Notes: generated by a model from the letters alone, not told the origin. Positions 42,839 through 51,949 are shown, numbered from the stretch's first letter. The stretch is 64,000 bases of DNA from Caballeronia arvi (GCF_001544695.2 NZ_FCOM02000017.1:62001-126000); one strand, 5' to 3'. Numbers and translations are program-made.

Positions 42839-43471
42839 TCAGTCGAAGTCCACGTCGGCGCCGCGTCGCAATTCATCCAGCCGTCGAATCTGGCCGGGCA
42901 TGATCCGGCCGAGCGACAGCGCCGGCAGATCGTTCAGACTGAAGAATCCGACGGCGTCGGTTTCCTCGCCGATCTTTTCGCCGGCATGAAGCACCTTGCC
43001 GAGGAAGACGAGCTTCCAGATATGAAAGACCGACGGCGGATGACAATGCTTCGCCGTATCCCACGCTGCGAGCAGGCGCACGATCTCGACCGTATAGCCG
43101 CTTTCCTCGCGCACTTCCTTGGCGGCGTTTTCCGCGGGCGACAAACCTACGTCGGCCCAGCCGCCGGGAAGCGACCACAGTCCATCGGCCGCTTCCTGCA
43201 CGAGCAGAATCTGTCCGGCCTCGTTGAACACGGCGCATCTGACATCGAGCTTCGGATTGGCATAGCCCGATTCGAATGCGAAGAGCTCGGCGACCTTGCC
43301 CGTTTCCATCGAGGCGATCTCCGCGATCTGCTCATGCGCGATCGTCGCGATTTCGTCGTAGCGTTCCTTGTCGAAGATGCCGGTCGTGTAATGCAAGCCT
43401 GTCTGCGCGAGGGCGAGCAGGCGGCGGGCCTGTTCGAGCCGTCGCGTGAATGATGGGTTTTCCGATGACAT
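42839..43471 (-). CDS. NUDIX hydrolase, ADP-ribose pyrophosphatase-like
   Basis: 210 residues. The NUDIX box region is GGWADVGLSPAENAAKEVRE followed by ESGY, with the KEVREESGY metal-binding core intact (Lys in place of the first Arg). An N-terminal helical domain of about 60 residues (QARRLLALAQTGLHYTTGIF) matches the NUDIX hydrolases with an N-terminal extension. Six bases after the LysR stop, so co-transcribed with it. Substrate probably a nucleoside diphosphate derivative. Confidence 0.88.
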   Translation of the reverse strand: MSSENPSFTRRLEQARRLLALAQTGLHYTTGIFDKERYDEIATIAHEQIAEIASMETGKVAELFAFESGYANPKLDVRCAVFNEAGQILLVQEAADGLWSLPGGWADVGLSPAENAAKEVREESGYTVEIVRLLAAWDTAKHCHPPSVFHIWKLVFLGKVLHAGEKIGEETDAVGFFSLNDLPALSLGRIMPGQIRRLDELRRGADVDFD

Positions 43472-43477
43472 GGGCGC

Positions 43478-44395
43478 TCACTGGTCGGTCCGTCGTTCGG
43501 TTTCGATATACGACTGCGCGGTTTCCAGCAGCCAGTGCTCGAAGGTCCGCAGCAACGGCGAGTTCTGCTTGCGCTCGGGATAGACGAGGTAATACCCCTT
43601 GTCGCTGGGCAGGGATAGCTCGAACGGCCGCACGAGTTCGCGCGTGTGCAGTTCGTGCGCGACGAGAAAGCGCGGCACGAGTGCGATGCCGAGACCGGCT
43701 TTCGCGGCTTCGACGAGCATCGAAAAGAGTTCGTATCGCTGGCCCTTCATGCTGTCGACGTCATGCGCGGCTGCCTGAGCGAGCCACTGCCGCCATGCGT
43801 CGGGACGCGCGGACTGATGCAGCAGCGTGAAGCCGGCGACGTCCCGAGGCGCGAGCTTCTTGCGCCCGGCGAGCAGGCGCGGACTGCATACCGCCGTGAT
43901 TTCCTCGCCGAACAGATACTTGGCCACCGAACCGGGCCAGACCGGATCGCCGAAGTGGATGGCGGCATCGAAAGGCGTGTCCTTGAAGAGAAACGGCGCC
44001 GCCCGCGTGGTCAGGTTGACGACGATGTCTTCGTGCTCCGCATAGAACGCCGGGAGCCGCGGGATGAGCCAGCGCGTGGCGAAGGTGGGGATTACCGCGA
44101 GTTCCAGAATGCCGCCCGCGTTACGGTGCGCCATCGCGGCGAGCGTGTCGCGTTCTAGACGTTCGAGATTTTCACGGACCCGCTTCGCATAGATCTCGCC
44201 GGCTTCGGTCAGGCTGATTCGCCGTTTGTGCCGGTTGAAAAGCGGCGTGCCGAGATATTCCTCCAGGCTCGCGACCTGACGGCCCACCGCACTCTGCGTC
44301 AGCGACAGTTCTTCGGCGGTGCGCGTGAAGCTCAGGTGCCGGGCTGCGGCCTCGAACGCGATCAGGGCGTCGATGCTCGGTATTTTGCGTCTCAC
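43478..44395 (-). CDS. LysR-family transcriptional regulator, GcvA-like
   Basis: 305 residues with the GcvA opening (IPSIDALIAFEAAARHLSF, then TRTAEELSLTQSAVGRQVASLE) and a standard effector domain. GTG 44395 is the start, with GGAAGGA just ahead. It heads a two-gene minus-strand unit with the NUDIX gene and is divergent from a small ORF and the NADH dehydrogenase gene, which it may regulate. Confidence 0.88.
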   Translation of the reverse strand: MRRKIPSIDALIAFEAAARHLSFTRTAEELSLTQSAVGRQVASLEEYLGTPLFNRHKRRISLTEAGEIYAKRVRENLERLERDTLAAMAHRNAGGILELAVIPTFATRWLIPRLPAFYAEHEDIVVNLTTRAAPFLFKDTPFDAAIHFGDPVWPGSVAKYLFGEEITAVCSPRLLAGRKKLAPRDVAGFTLLHQSARPDAWRQWLAQAAAHDVDSMKGQRYELFSMLVEAAKAGLGIALVPRFLVAHELHTRELVRPFELSLPSDKGYYLVYPERKQNSPLLRTFEHWLLETAQSYIETERRTDQ

Positions 44396-44510
44396 ACATC
44401 CTTCCTGTTACGCACAACGTTGAGTGTTTATATCGTTTGCCGGCCATTAATGGTGCCATGAGAATCGTTCCAACGGCATTTACTTCCTAACGAACGTTCT
44501 CATTCGAACC

Positions 44511-44708
44511 ATGAACCCTTTCATCGACGAAGCCGCATTCTCCTTTCAAGCCTTGTCCCAGGGCAATCTCTCCACGTCGAAGCGTTCCGTCGACAAGGCG
44601 CGCGCCTCGTCGTATTCGAAGCTGCTGGAAGGACCGGTTGCCATCATGGCCGGCAATGTTCCGGAACGCGCGGACGCCATTTCGGCGGCCATCCTGGGCT
44701 ACAACTGA
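44511..44708 (+). CDS. Small hypothetical protein (65 residues)
   Basis: A short frame starting MNPFIDEAAFSFQALSQGNL and ending DAISAAILGYN, with no membrane segment or recognised motif. It ends 15 bases before the type II NADH dehydrogenase gene and lies just after the divergent LysR promoter region, where a leader gene would be. The ribosome site is weak. Composition is protein-like (mixed Ser, Ala, Glu, Lys, not Arg-rich as in shadow frames). It may be a real small protein or a translated leader. Confidence 0.5.
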   Translation: MNPFIDEAAFSFQALSQGNLSTSKRSVDKARASSYSKLLEGPVAIMAGNVPERADAISAAILGYN

Positions 44709-44723
44709 GCGGGAGGGCTGCAG

Positions 44724-46031
44724 ATGCATCGCATCGTCATCGTGGGAGGCGGGGCCGGCGGACTGGAGCTGGCGACGCGCCTCGGCAACAAGCTCGGCAA
44801 GGCGGGACGCGCGCACGTGACACTGGTCGATCGTTGCGCCGTGCACGTGTGGAAGCCGCTTTTGCACGAAGTGGCGGCTGGCAGCCTCGATACGCACGCG
44901 CACGAAATCGCTTATGCAGCCCACTCGCACTGGAACGGTTTCGCGTTCGTGCATGGCGAGATGACCGGCCTCGACCGCGAAAGCCGCCGCCTGAAGATCG
45001 GTCCGATGTTCGAATCCGACGACAGTGACGCCGAAGTGCTGCCGTCTCGCGACCTCGAATACGACACGCTGGTGCTCGCGCTCGGCAGCCGCACGCATTT
45101 CTTCGGTGTGCCGGGCGCGGAAGAACACGCCATCGCGCTCGATACGCTCGAACAGGCGGAGCATCTGCGCAAGCGTCTGCTTCGGGTCTGCCTGAGAAAG
45201 CACGCGCAAGGCACGAGCGAAGCGGACGAGGCGGTGGATATCGCCATCATCGGTGGCGGCGCGACGGGTGTCGAACTCGCGGCGGAACTGCGGCGCATGG
45301 AACACACGTTGAAGCAGTTCAGGCTGCTTTCCGGCAGCCCGCGTGCCGCGATGCGCATTACGCTGCTCGAACGCGGCGATCGCGTGTTGCCCGCGCTTCC
45401 CCGGCGCGTGTCCGATACGACGCGCGATATCCTCGAGAAGATGAGCATTTCGGTGCGGGTGTCGACGTCGGTGACGAGCGTGCGGCCGGATAGCGTCGAC
45501 GTCGCCGGCGGGGCATCGATTCCCGCCGACATCACGATCTGGGCGGCGGGCATCAAGGCGCCGTCCGTGCTTGCATCCCTCGATGGTCTCGCCGTGAATC
45601 ACGTCAATCAGGTCAGGGTCACGAGTTCGTTGCAGAGCGAAACGGATGCGAACATCTTCGCGCTCGGCGATTGCGCGAGCTGCGCATGGACCGCCGATGT
45701 GCTGGTTCCTCCGCGTGCTCAGGCCGCGCATCAGCAAGCGATGTTCTTGTGCAAGGCGCTGAACGCGCGCATCGAAGGCCGGGCCGTCGGCGCGTTCACG
45801 TACAAGGACCACGGCTCACTGGTTTCGCTGGGCTCGCCGACGGCGGTAGGCAGCGTGGCCGGTATCACCAGCACGGGAAAGTTCTTCGTTGAAGGGTTCG
45901 TCGCGAAGCTGATGTATGCGGCGCTGTATAGAAAGCATCTGATGGCCGTGTCGGGCTTGCGTCGAACGGTCTTCGGCATCGCCGCGCATGGTCTCGGCAG
46001 ACTGCTGGCGCCGCGGGTGAAGCTGCACTGA
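44724..46031 (+). CDS. ndh: Type II NADH dehydrogenase (NDH-2)
   Basis: 435 residues. Two Rossmann motifs: FAD site IVIVGGGAGGLELATRLG at the N-terminus and NADH site VDIAIIGGGATGVELAAELR around residue 175; the FAD-binding block NIFALGDCASCAW and a C-terminal membrane-associating region (KLMYAALYRKHLMAVSGLRR) follow. It oxidises NADH and reduces quinone at the inner membrane without pumping protons. GGGAGGG lies ahead of ATG 44724. It could drain NADH made by the many dehydrogenases in the region. Confidence 0.9.
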   Translation: MHRIVIVGGGAGGLELATRLGNKLGKAGRAHVTLVDRCAVHVWKPLLHEVAAGSLDTHAHEIAYAAHSHWNGFAFVHGEMTGLDRESRRLKIGPMFESDDSDAEVLPSRDLEYDTLVLALGSRTHFFGVPGAEEHAIALDTLEQAEHLRKRLLRVCLRKHAQGTSEADEAVDIAIIGGGATGVELAAELRRMEHTLKQFRLLSGSPRAAMRITLLERGDRVLPALPRRVSDTTRDILEKMSISVRVSTSVTSVRPDSVDVAGGASIPADITIWAAGIKAPSVLASLDGLAVNHVNQVRVTSSLQSETDANIFALGDCASCAWTADVLVPPRAQAAHQQAMFLCKALNARIEGRAVGAFTYKDHGSLVSLGSPTAVGSVAGITSTGKFFVEGFVAKLMYAALYRKHLMAVSGLRRTVFGIAAHGLGRLLAPRVKLH

Positions 46032-46037
46032 GTGGCG

Positions 46038-46613
46038 TCAGGCCAGAATCCGCTTGATCAGATCAGCGGTGGTCTTGACTTCGTACTTTCGCAACAGGCT
46101 CGCACGATGGATATCGACCGTCCGCGGGCTGATGTCGAGTTCTCTTCCGATCTCCTTGCTCGTCATGCCATGCACGACCAGCGCGGCGACATCGCGCTCG
46201 CGCTCGGTCAACAGGCTGGCGACGTCCGAGTGCTTCTCCTGCGCCGACAAATCCGTGAAGGTCCATAGCGCCAGCTCATAGGGACGCTTCGGGTTGAAGC
46301 CGAATCCGCATACGGTGACCCAGAAGTGACTGCCGTCGATACGGCGCATGATGCGATCGTCGCTGAACACGGCGCGCTTCGCGATCAATGGCGCGATGCG
46401 GCGGCCCGTGCTTGCGAAATCCTTCTGCTCCGGATAGAGCACCGCGAATGACTGATTCACGATGTCACTGCGCTTTGCGCGAAAGAGTGCGAGCGCGCGG
46501 TCGTTGCAGTCGATCATGATGCGCTCGCGCGCGACGATGACGGCAGTGGGCAGTTTCAGGAATATTTCTTCGTAATCGAGCGGCGGCGCGGGTGTGGACA
46601 TCGTGTAATCCAT
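46038..46613 (-). CDS. PAS-domain LuxR-family transcriptional regulator
   Basis: 191 residues: an N-terminal PAS domain (LPTAVIVARERIMIDCNDRA ... FAVLYPEQKDFASTGRRIAP ... WVTVCGFGFNPKRPYELAL) and a C-terminal LuxR/NarL helix-turn-helix (LTERERDVAALVVHGMTSKE, then IGRELDISPRTVDIHRASLL). There is no receiver Asp, so it senses through PAS rather than by phosphorelay. ATG 46613 or 46601 may start it. Divergent from the M19-like gene with a palindromic site between them. Confidence 0.88.
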   Translation of the reverse strand: MDYTMSTPAPPLDYEEIFLKLPTAVIVARERIMIDCNDRALALFRAKRSDIVNQSFAVLYPEQKDFASTGRRIAPLIAKRAVFSDDRIMRRIDGSHFWVTVCGFGFNPKRPYELALWTFTDLSAQEKHSDVASLLTERERDVAALVVHGMTSKEIGRELDISPRTVDIHRASLLRKYEVKTTADLIKRILA

Positions 46614-46641
46614 GCGGCGAATCGGTCGTCCTGCCCAACAT

Positions 46642-46692
46642 TTACCTAGGTAACCGATACGTATAGACCTATGTAATCGACGCGACTACATT
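46642..46692 (+). promoter_or_regulatory. Predicted LuxR-type operator and promoter for the M19-like/MFS operon
   Basis: A perfect 12-base palindrome TTACCTAGGTAA at 46642-46653, and a related ACCTATGTAA at 46667-46676. A candidate promoter has TAGACC at 46664-46669, a 17-base spacer and TACATT at 46687-46692, so the palindrome is centred near -51, a usual activator position. Confidence 0.5.
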
Positions 46693-46731
46693 TCTCTCAA
46701 CGGTGACGGAAAGTCAATAGCGAGGAGAGAA

Positions 46732-47700
46732 ATGACACTGCACGAACGTTGCGTGGTGATGGACGGTCTCATCGTGTCCAAATGGGAAAAGTCGATTTTC
46801 GAGGACATGAGCCGCGGCGGGCTGACCGCCGCGAACTGCACGGTATCGATCTGGGAAGATTTCCTCGGAACGATCGACAACATCATCGAGATGAAGAAGC
46901 TGGTCGCGGCCAGCAGCGAACTGGCGACGATCGCGCGATCCGTCGCCGATATCCGCGCTGCAAAGTTATCGGGGAAGACGGCGATCATCCTCGGGTTCCA
47001 GAACAGTCACGCATTCGAAGACCGCATCGAATATGTCGGTCTTTTCAAGGAGCTCGGCGTAGGCATCTCGCAGCTCGCCTACAACACACAGAATCTCATC
47101 GGCACGGGCTGTTATGAACGCGATGGCGGGTTATCGGGCTTCGGGCACGAGATCGTCGCGGAAATGAATCGGGTCGGCATGCTCGTGGATCTGTCGCACG
47201 TGGGGGCGAATACATCGAAGGAAGCGATTCTCGCGTCGAAAAAACCGGTCTGCTATTCGCACTGCCTGCCATCGGGACTCAAGGAACATCCTCGCAACAA
47301 GTCGGATGATGAATTGCGCTTTATCGTCGACCGCGGCGGGTTCGTCGGGGTGACGATGTTCTCGCCGTTTCTCAAGAATGGTCCCGACTCGACGATCGAC
47401 GACTATGTCGAAGCCATCCAGTACGTGATCAACGTCGTGGGTGAAGACGCGGTGGGTATCGGCACCGACTTCACGCAAGGTTACGACAAAGGCTTCTACG
47501 ACTGGATCAGTCACGACAAAGGCGCATACCGAAGGCTGACGGATTTCGGAACGGTGCTGAATCCGCTCGGCCTGAGGACGATCGGGGAATTCCCCAATCT
47601 GACTCGCGCGATGGAAGCCGCGGGCATGCCGGAGCGCATCATCGAGAAAGTCCTCGGCGAGAACTGGCTGCGCCTCCTCGATGAAGTCTGGTCCGTGTGA
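46732..47700 (+). CDS. M19 (renal dipeptidase-like) family protein with altered metal site
   Basis: 322 residues of the M19 membrane dipeptidase fold. Some metal-site blocks remain (MLVDLSHVGANTSKEAIL, KPVCYSHCLPSGLKEHP, GIGTDFTQG), but the N-terminal HxD is replaced (MDGLIVSKW; Leu13 and Val15) and the bridging Glu block reads GFQNSHAFED. It closely recalls the 'putative dipeptidase' beside the glycine betaine/dimethylglycine demethylase genes of Pseudomonas, which suggests a role in methylated-amine use rather than peptide cleavage. GAGGAG precedes ATG 46732; the MFS gene follows by 63 bases. Confidence 0.82.
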   Translation: MTLHERCVVMDGLIVSKWEKSIFEDMSRGGLTAANCTVSIWEDFLGTIDNIIEMKKLVAASSELATIARSVADIRAAKLSGKTAIILGFQNSHAFEDRIEYVGLFKELGVGISQLAYNTQNLIGTGCYERDGGLSGFGHEIVAEMNRVGMLVDLSHVGANTSKEAILASKKPVCYSHCLPSGLKEHPRNKSDDELRFIVDRGGFVGVTMFSPFLKNGPDSTIDDYVEAIQYVINVVGEDAVGIGTDFTQGYDKGFYDWISHDKGAYRRLTDFGTVLNPLGLRTIGEFPNLTRAMEAAGMPERIIEKVLGENWLRLLDEVWSV

Positions 47701-47763
47701 TTCGATTTGATTCGCTTCGAGACACACCGATAACCCGCGAACCCCGCAATGCACGGAGGAGAC

Positions 47764-49098
47764 ATGTACAGAAAGATCCAGCCGCTCGCGAGCGATCTGA
47801 ATTACGACACATCGGACGAGCAGGCTCAATCCCGGCTCTACAGGAAAGTCGCATGGCGGCTCATCCCGCTCTTGTTCATTTGCTATGTCGTGGCCTATCT
47901 CGACCGCATCAACGTCGGCTTTGCGAAGCTGCAAATGCAGGATGCGCTCGGCTTCAGCGACACGGTGTACGGATTGGGCGCGGGCATTTTCTTCGTCGGC
48001 TACTTCCTCTTCGAAGTGCCTAGCAACTTGATTCTGGAACGCATCGGCGCGAAGAAGACGATCGCGAGAATCATGATCTGCTGGGGCATCGTGGGTTGTC
48101 TGATGGCTCACGTGTCGAGCCCCACCGGATTCTATGTGCTGCGCTTTCTGCTCGGCGCATTCGAAGCAGGCTTCTTTCCGGGCGTGGTCTATTACATCGG
48201 CTGCTGGTTTCCCGAAGCGAGACGCGGTCACATGCTCGGCATCTTCATGACCGGCATTCCGATTGCCGGGCTGTTCGGCGGCCCCGTATCAGGATGGGCG
48301 ATGACGAGTCTCAGCGGCTTCGGCATGGCGGGCTGGCAATGGCTCTACATCATCGAGGCAGTGCCCGCGGTGCTGCTCGGGATCGTCGCACTCATCTATC
48401 TCGATGACAGCGCGAAGACCGCGAAGTGGCTCACGTCCGACGAGCGCGACCGCCTGACCCGCGCGCTGGCGGGGGAATCGGAGCGGAACTCGTCGCGCGC
48501 GGATTCCAGCTTGCGCACGGCGATGACGAGCCCGCGGCTCTACGCCCTGGCGTTCGCGTATTTCGCCTTCATCTGCGGGACGTATGCCGTGAGCTTCTGG
48601 CTTCCGACGGTGCTTAAATCGAGCGGCGTCACCGATGTCGCGCGCATCGGCTGGTATTCCGCCATTCCGTTCGGGATCAGCGCGCTCGGCATGGTCTGGC
48701 TGTGCCGGAATTCCGATCGTACGATGGAACGCCGCTGGCATACCGCGCTTGCGGCGATTGCGGGCGCCGTCGCGCTTGCCTTGCTGCCGCATGTGCCGGC
48801 GAATGTCTCGGTGACCATCGTCCTGCTGACGGTGGCCGCGACCGGCATCTTCGCGACGATGCCCTTGTTCTGGTCGATCGCGACGGACTACTTTTCGGGT
48901 ACGTCGTCGGCCGCGGTGGCGATCGCGTTCATCAACAGCCTCGGGCTCGTCGGCGGATTCGCCAGCCCCTTCGTGATGGGCTGGCTGAAGACCGTGACCG
49001 GCTCGCTCACCTCCGGGCTCTACCTCGTGACGGGCGTATTGCTGCTCGGCGCGCTGGTCCTGCTCTGGTGCGCGCCCCGCCCGACGCGGCGTGTCTAG
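47764..49098 (+). CDS. MFS transporter, anion:cation symporter (ACS) type
   Basis: 444 residues. The ACS opening (RLIPLLFICYVVAYLDRINV, then GFAKLQMQDALGFSD) and YFLFEVPSNLILERIGAKK are family signatures shared with phthalate, glucarate and tartrate carriers. ATG 47764 has GGAGGA ahead; the start at 47749 is in frame but poorer. An intrinsic terminator follows at 49114. Operon partner of the M19-like gene, so probably importing its substrate. Confidence 0.88.
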   Translation: MYRKIQPLASDLNYDTSDEQAQSRLYRKVAWRLIPLLFICYVVAYLDRINVGFAKLQMQDALGFSDTVYGLGAGIFFVGYFLFEVPSNLILERIGAKKTIARIMICWGIVGCLMAHVSSPTGFYVLRFLLGAFEAGFFPGVVYYIGCWFPEARRGHMLGIFMTGIPIAGLFGGPVSGWAMTSLSGFGMAGWQWLYIIEAVPAVLLGIVALIYLDDSAKTAKWLTSDERDRLTRALAGESERNSSRADSSLRTAMTSPRLYALAFAYFAFICGTYAVSFWLPTVLKSSGVTDVARIGWYSAIPFGISALGMVWLCRNSDRTMERRWHTALAAIAGAVALALLPHVPANVSVTIVLLTVAATGIFATMPLFWSIATDYFSGTSSAAVAIAFINSLGLVGGFASPFVMGWLKTVTGSLTSGLYLVTGVLLLGALVLLWCAPRPTRRV

Positions 49099-49113
49099 GA
49101 CATCGGTCGGTAC

Positions 49114-49142
49114 ACGGCACGGCGCGGTCCGTGCCGTTTTTT
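49114..49142 (+). terminator. Intrinsic terminator
   Basis: CGGCACGG (49115-49122) pairs with CCGTGCCG (49129-49136) over a six-base loop, followed by six T's at 49137-49142. It starts 16 bases after the MFS stop and closes that operon. Confidence 0.85.
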
Positions 49143-49278
49143 CAGCTTTCACTAGCGTTTCATATTACCCTCGTCAAGGCGGCAACAATCCGTATATGCC
49201 GCCCTATGCCTGGGACCGTGACGCTCGGCATAATGTCGGCTATTAATTAAGGGTTGCAATTCCATTGGTAGCCGAGAA

Positions 49279-49914
49279 ATGAGCGAACAACGAGCAAAAC
49301 GTGATCCGGAAGGCACGAGACGGCGCATTCTCGAAGCCGCCACCGAGCAATTCACGAGATTCGGCCTCGCAGGCGCACGGGTCGACGCCATCGCCACGGC
49401 CGCGGGCACGAACGAGCGCATGCTCTACTACTACTTCACGAGCAAGGAAGGCCTGTACGTCGCGGTGCTCGAAGCCATGTACGTGCAGTTCGCTGAGCGG
49501 GAGGCACGCCTCGACCTGTCCGGCCTGCAACCGGCCGAAGCGATCCGCGAGCTGGCGAAGTCCATCTGGACGCATCTGCGGGAAAATCCCCAATGGTTGA
49601 GCCTCGTCAACAACGAAAATCTGCATGAAGGCCGCTATCTGGAGCGCTCGAACGGCTTGCGCGAGACGATCTCGCCCGTGGTCGACCTGGTGCGCGTCAC
49701 GCTCGAGCGCGGCGCGGCGGCAGGACAGTTTCGCCAGGGCGTCGATCCGCTGGATTTCTACGTGACGCTGGTCGGCATGGGGTATTACATCGTATCGAAC
49801 CGCTTCACCATCGACGCGTTCACGGGCCGGAACTACGCCGAATCCGCCCATCACGAGTCCATTGCCGCCATGCACCTCGACATGCTGCTCGGTTATCTGC
49901 GACCGGCCGCCTGA
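49279..49914 (+). CDS. TetR-family transcriptional regulator
   Basis: 211 residues: helix-turn-helix RILEAATEQFTRFGLAGARV, then DAIATAAGTNERMLYYYFTSKEGL, and an AcrR/RutR-like C-terminal domain. Not tightly joined to any gene; it stands between the terminator at 49114 and the convergent LysR gene (26 bases between stops). The target is not visible; nitrogen-use genes are plausible since the helix region is RutR-like. Confidence 0.87.
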   Translation: MSEQRAKRDPEGTRRRILEAATEQFTRFGLAGARVDAIATAAGTNERMLYYYFTSKEGLYVAVLEAMYVQFAEREARLDLSGLQPAEAIRELAKSIWTHLRENPQWLSLVNNENLHEGRYLERSNGLRETISPVVDLVRVTLERGAAAGQFRQGVDPLDFYVTLVGMGYYIVSNRFTIDAFTGRNYAESAHHESIAAMHLDMLLGYLRPAA

Positions 49915-49940
49915 ACGGGACTGAACCGGCCGCCGCGCGG

Positions 49941-50870
49941 TTATGACCCGCGCGCGGCCACTTCGCCTTTGAGCTCGTGCGCGATGAAGTCGACGAACGC
50001 GCGAATCCGGTTGGACATCTGATGCCGCTGCGAATACACAGCGAAAATATCGGCGTTCGGCGTTTCGTGGTCGGGCAGCACGCGAACGAGTGAACCGTCC
50101 GCCAGATAGTGCTCGATGTCCCATTCGGCGCGCATCAGGATGCCGTGGCCTTCGAGCGCCCACTTGACCGCGATCTCGCCGTCGTTCGTCGTCAGCGTCC
50201 CGTTGATCCGTACGGCCTCCGTTTTACGCGACGTCCCGCGCCCCGATGTCAGGCGCCACACGCCATACGCTTCATCGCCCTGACGAATGCCGATGCAGTT
50301 GTGGCGCGTGAGATCGTGCGCCGTGAGCGGCATGCCGCGCGCCGCGATATACGAAGGCGCGGCGCACAACAGCCGCCGGTTTTCGGCAAGCCGCCGCGCG
50401 ACCACGCGCGTGTCCGGCGGCTCGCCGAAGCGGATGCAGACATCGAAGGCATCGTCGGTGAGGGGCGGCGGCGTGACCGACAACTGCAATTGCACCGATA
50501 CCTGCGGATACTTCGCGACGAACCGCGATATCGCCGGCGCAACATGACTGCGCCCGAAGCCGAGCGTCGCGTTCACGCGCAGCAGTCCTTTCGGGCTGCG
50601 CTTCGCCGACCCGAGCAGCTCCGACAATTCATCGATTTCGTCGAGAATGCGGCGCGCATGTTCGAGGTACAGCTCGCCTTCCGGCGTGAGCATCATCCGC
50701 CGCGTCGTGCGGTTGACGAGCGCGACGCCCGCGCGCGTCTCCATCTGCGACAGGCGCTTGCTGACGGCGGCCGCCGTGAGGCCCAGCTCGCGCGCCGCCG
50801 CGCTCAGGGAGCCCGCTGCGGAAAGCGTCGAAAAGAAGCTCAGATCGGCGGCCTGGACGGTATCGGGCAT
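49941..50870 (-). CDS. LysR-family transcriptional regulator
   Basis: 309 residues: helix-turn-helix LSFFSTLSAAGSLSAAAREL, then GLTAAAVSKRLSQMETRAGV, and a CrgA/DmlR-like effector domain (GLLRVNATLGFGRSHVAPAI). It is divergent from the LysR gene at 51022 across 151 bases. That gap contains a GTTTTA (50919-50924) / TAAAAC (50940-50945) inverted repeat that may be an operator. Its target may be outside the window or the TetR gene. Confidence 0.88.
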   Translation of the reverse strand: MPDTVQAADLSFFSTLSAAGSLSAAARELGLTAAAVSKRLSQMETRAGVALVNRTTRRMMLTPEGELYLEHARRILDEIDELSELLGSAKRSPKGLLRVNATLGFGRSHVAPAISRFVAKYPQVSVQLQLSVTPPPLTDDAFDVCIRFGEPPDTRVVARRLAENRRLLCAAPSYIAARGMPLTAHDLTRHNCIGIRQGDEAYGVWRLTSGRGTSRKTEAVRINGTLTTNDGEIAVKWALEGHGILMRAEWDIEHYLADGSLVRVLPDHETPNADIFAVYSQRHQMSNRIRAFVDFIAHELKGEVAARGS

Positions 50871-51021
50871 CGCGGCTATTCGTGAATCGAAGTTAACGAT
50901 GCCGTCAGTTTAGCAGCGGTTTTATCGTCGTAATGCGGGTAAAACTCGCGCGCGGCAAGCGTAGAATTTCGGCTCGCGGCGGCGCACCGGTTCGTCGCCG
51001 GAATCGGGAGATGGCTGGCTC

Positions 51022-51936
51022 ATGGAAATCAAGTGGATCGAAGACTTCATCGCGCTCGCCCGATATCAAAGCTTTTCGCGCGCGGCGGAATTCCGTAACG
51101 TCACGCAGTCGGGCTTCAGCCGGCGCATCCAGTCGCTCGAACAATGGGTCGGCGCCGATCTCGTCGACCGCAGCGGTTTTCCGCCGACGCTCACGCCAGC
51201 AGGACGATTGTTCCGCGACGCGGCCGAGGACATCCTCGACAAGCTGTTCGACACGCGCGCCATCATCCGCACGGAGCAGCGGATCGCGGGCACGAGCCTG
51301 CAGATCGCGGCGGGCCATACCATCGCGCTCAACTTTTTGCCCGGCTGGCTGCGCACGCTGGAGAAACATATCGGCGAAGTGCGCGCCCGCGTGATTCCGG
51401 CGAACGTCCACGATTCGATCCTGAAGCTCGTGAACGGAAATTGCGAGCTGATGTTCGCCTATCATCATCCGCAACTGCCGCTGCATCTCGACCCGGAGAA
51501 GTACGAATACGTGACGGTGGGCGTCGATACGTTCATGCCGGTCTGCAAGCCCAACCCGCGACTCGCGCCGATCTACCGGCTGCCCGGCACGACGGATCGC
51601 CCGATGCCGTTCATCGCCTATATGGAGACGAGTTACTTCGGACGATGCTTCGCGCTCCTGATTGAAAAGACGAAAGCATCGCCCGCATTGCGGCTGCATT
51701 ATGAATCCGACATGGCCGAGGTCGTGAAGAAGCTCGTTCTCGAAGGCGAGGGCGTGGCGTGGCTGCCGAAGAGTTCGATCGTCGCCGAACTCGATGCCAA
51801 CGCACTCGTCGCCGCCGGACCGGCCGAATGGCAACTGGCGCTCGAACTGCGCGTCTATCGCGATATCGCCAATCGCAGCGAACTGCTCGACACGCTCTGG
51901 CGGCACCTTCGCGCCTCGTCCGCGCCCGAAATGTAA
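51022..51936 (+). CDS. LysR-family transcriptional regulator of the aspartate/asparagine operon (inferred)
   Basis: 304 residues. The helix-turn-helix (MEIKWIEDFIALARYQSFSR, then AAEFRNVTQSGFSRRIQSLE) is of the HdfR/YhaJ-like subgroup with the 'FSRRI..LE' recognition helix. GGGAG lies before ATG 51022. It is directly upstream of, and in line with, the DAACS/racemase/aspartase/asparaginase genes; a strong dyad at 51950-51968 right after its stop is the likely binding site through which it controls that operon. Confidence 0.88.
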   Translation: MEIKWIEDFIALARYQSFSRAAEFRNVTQSGFSRRIQSLEQWVGADLVDRSGFPPTLTPAGRLFRDAAEDILDKLFDTRAIIRTEQRIAGTSLQIAAGHTIALNFLPGWLRTLEKHIGEVRARVIPANVHDSILKLVNGNCELMFAYHHPQLPLHLDPEKYEYVTVGVDTFMPVCKPNPRLAPIYRLPGTTDRPMPFIAYMETSYFGRCFALLIEKTKASPALRLHYESDMAEVVKKLVLEGEGVAWLPKSSIVAELDANALVAAGPAEWQLALELRVYRDIANRSELLDTLWRHLRASSAPEM

Positions 51937-51949
51937 GGGATTTCCAAGC

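Noticed and set aside
50919..50945. GTTTTA/TAAAAC inverted repeat between divergent LysR genes
   Set aside because: Arms of six bases with a 15-base spacer are short; it cannot be a terminator here and is too weak alone to call an operator. It is mentioned only in the LysR entry.
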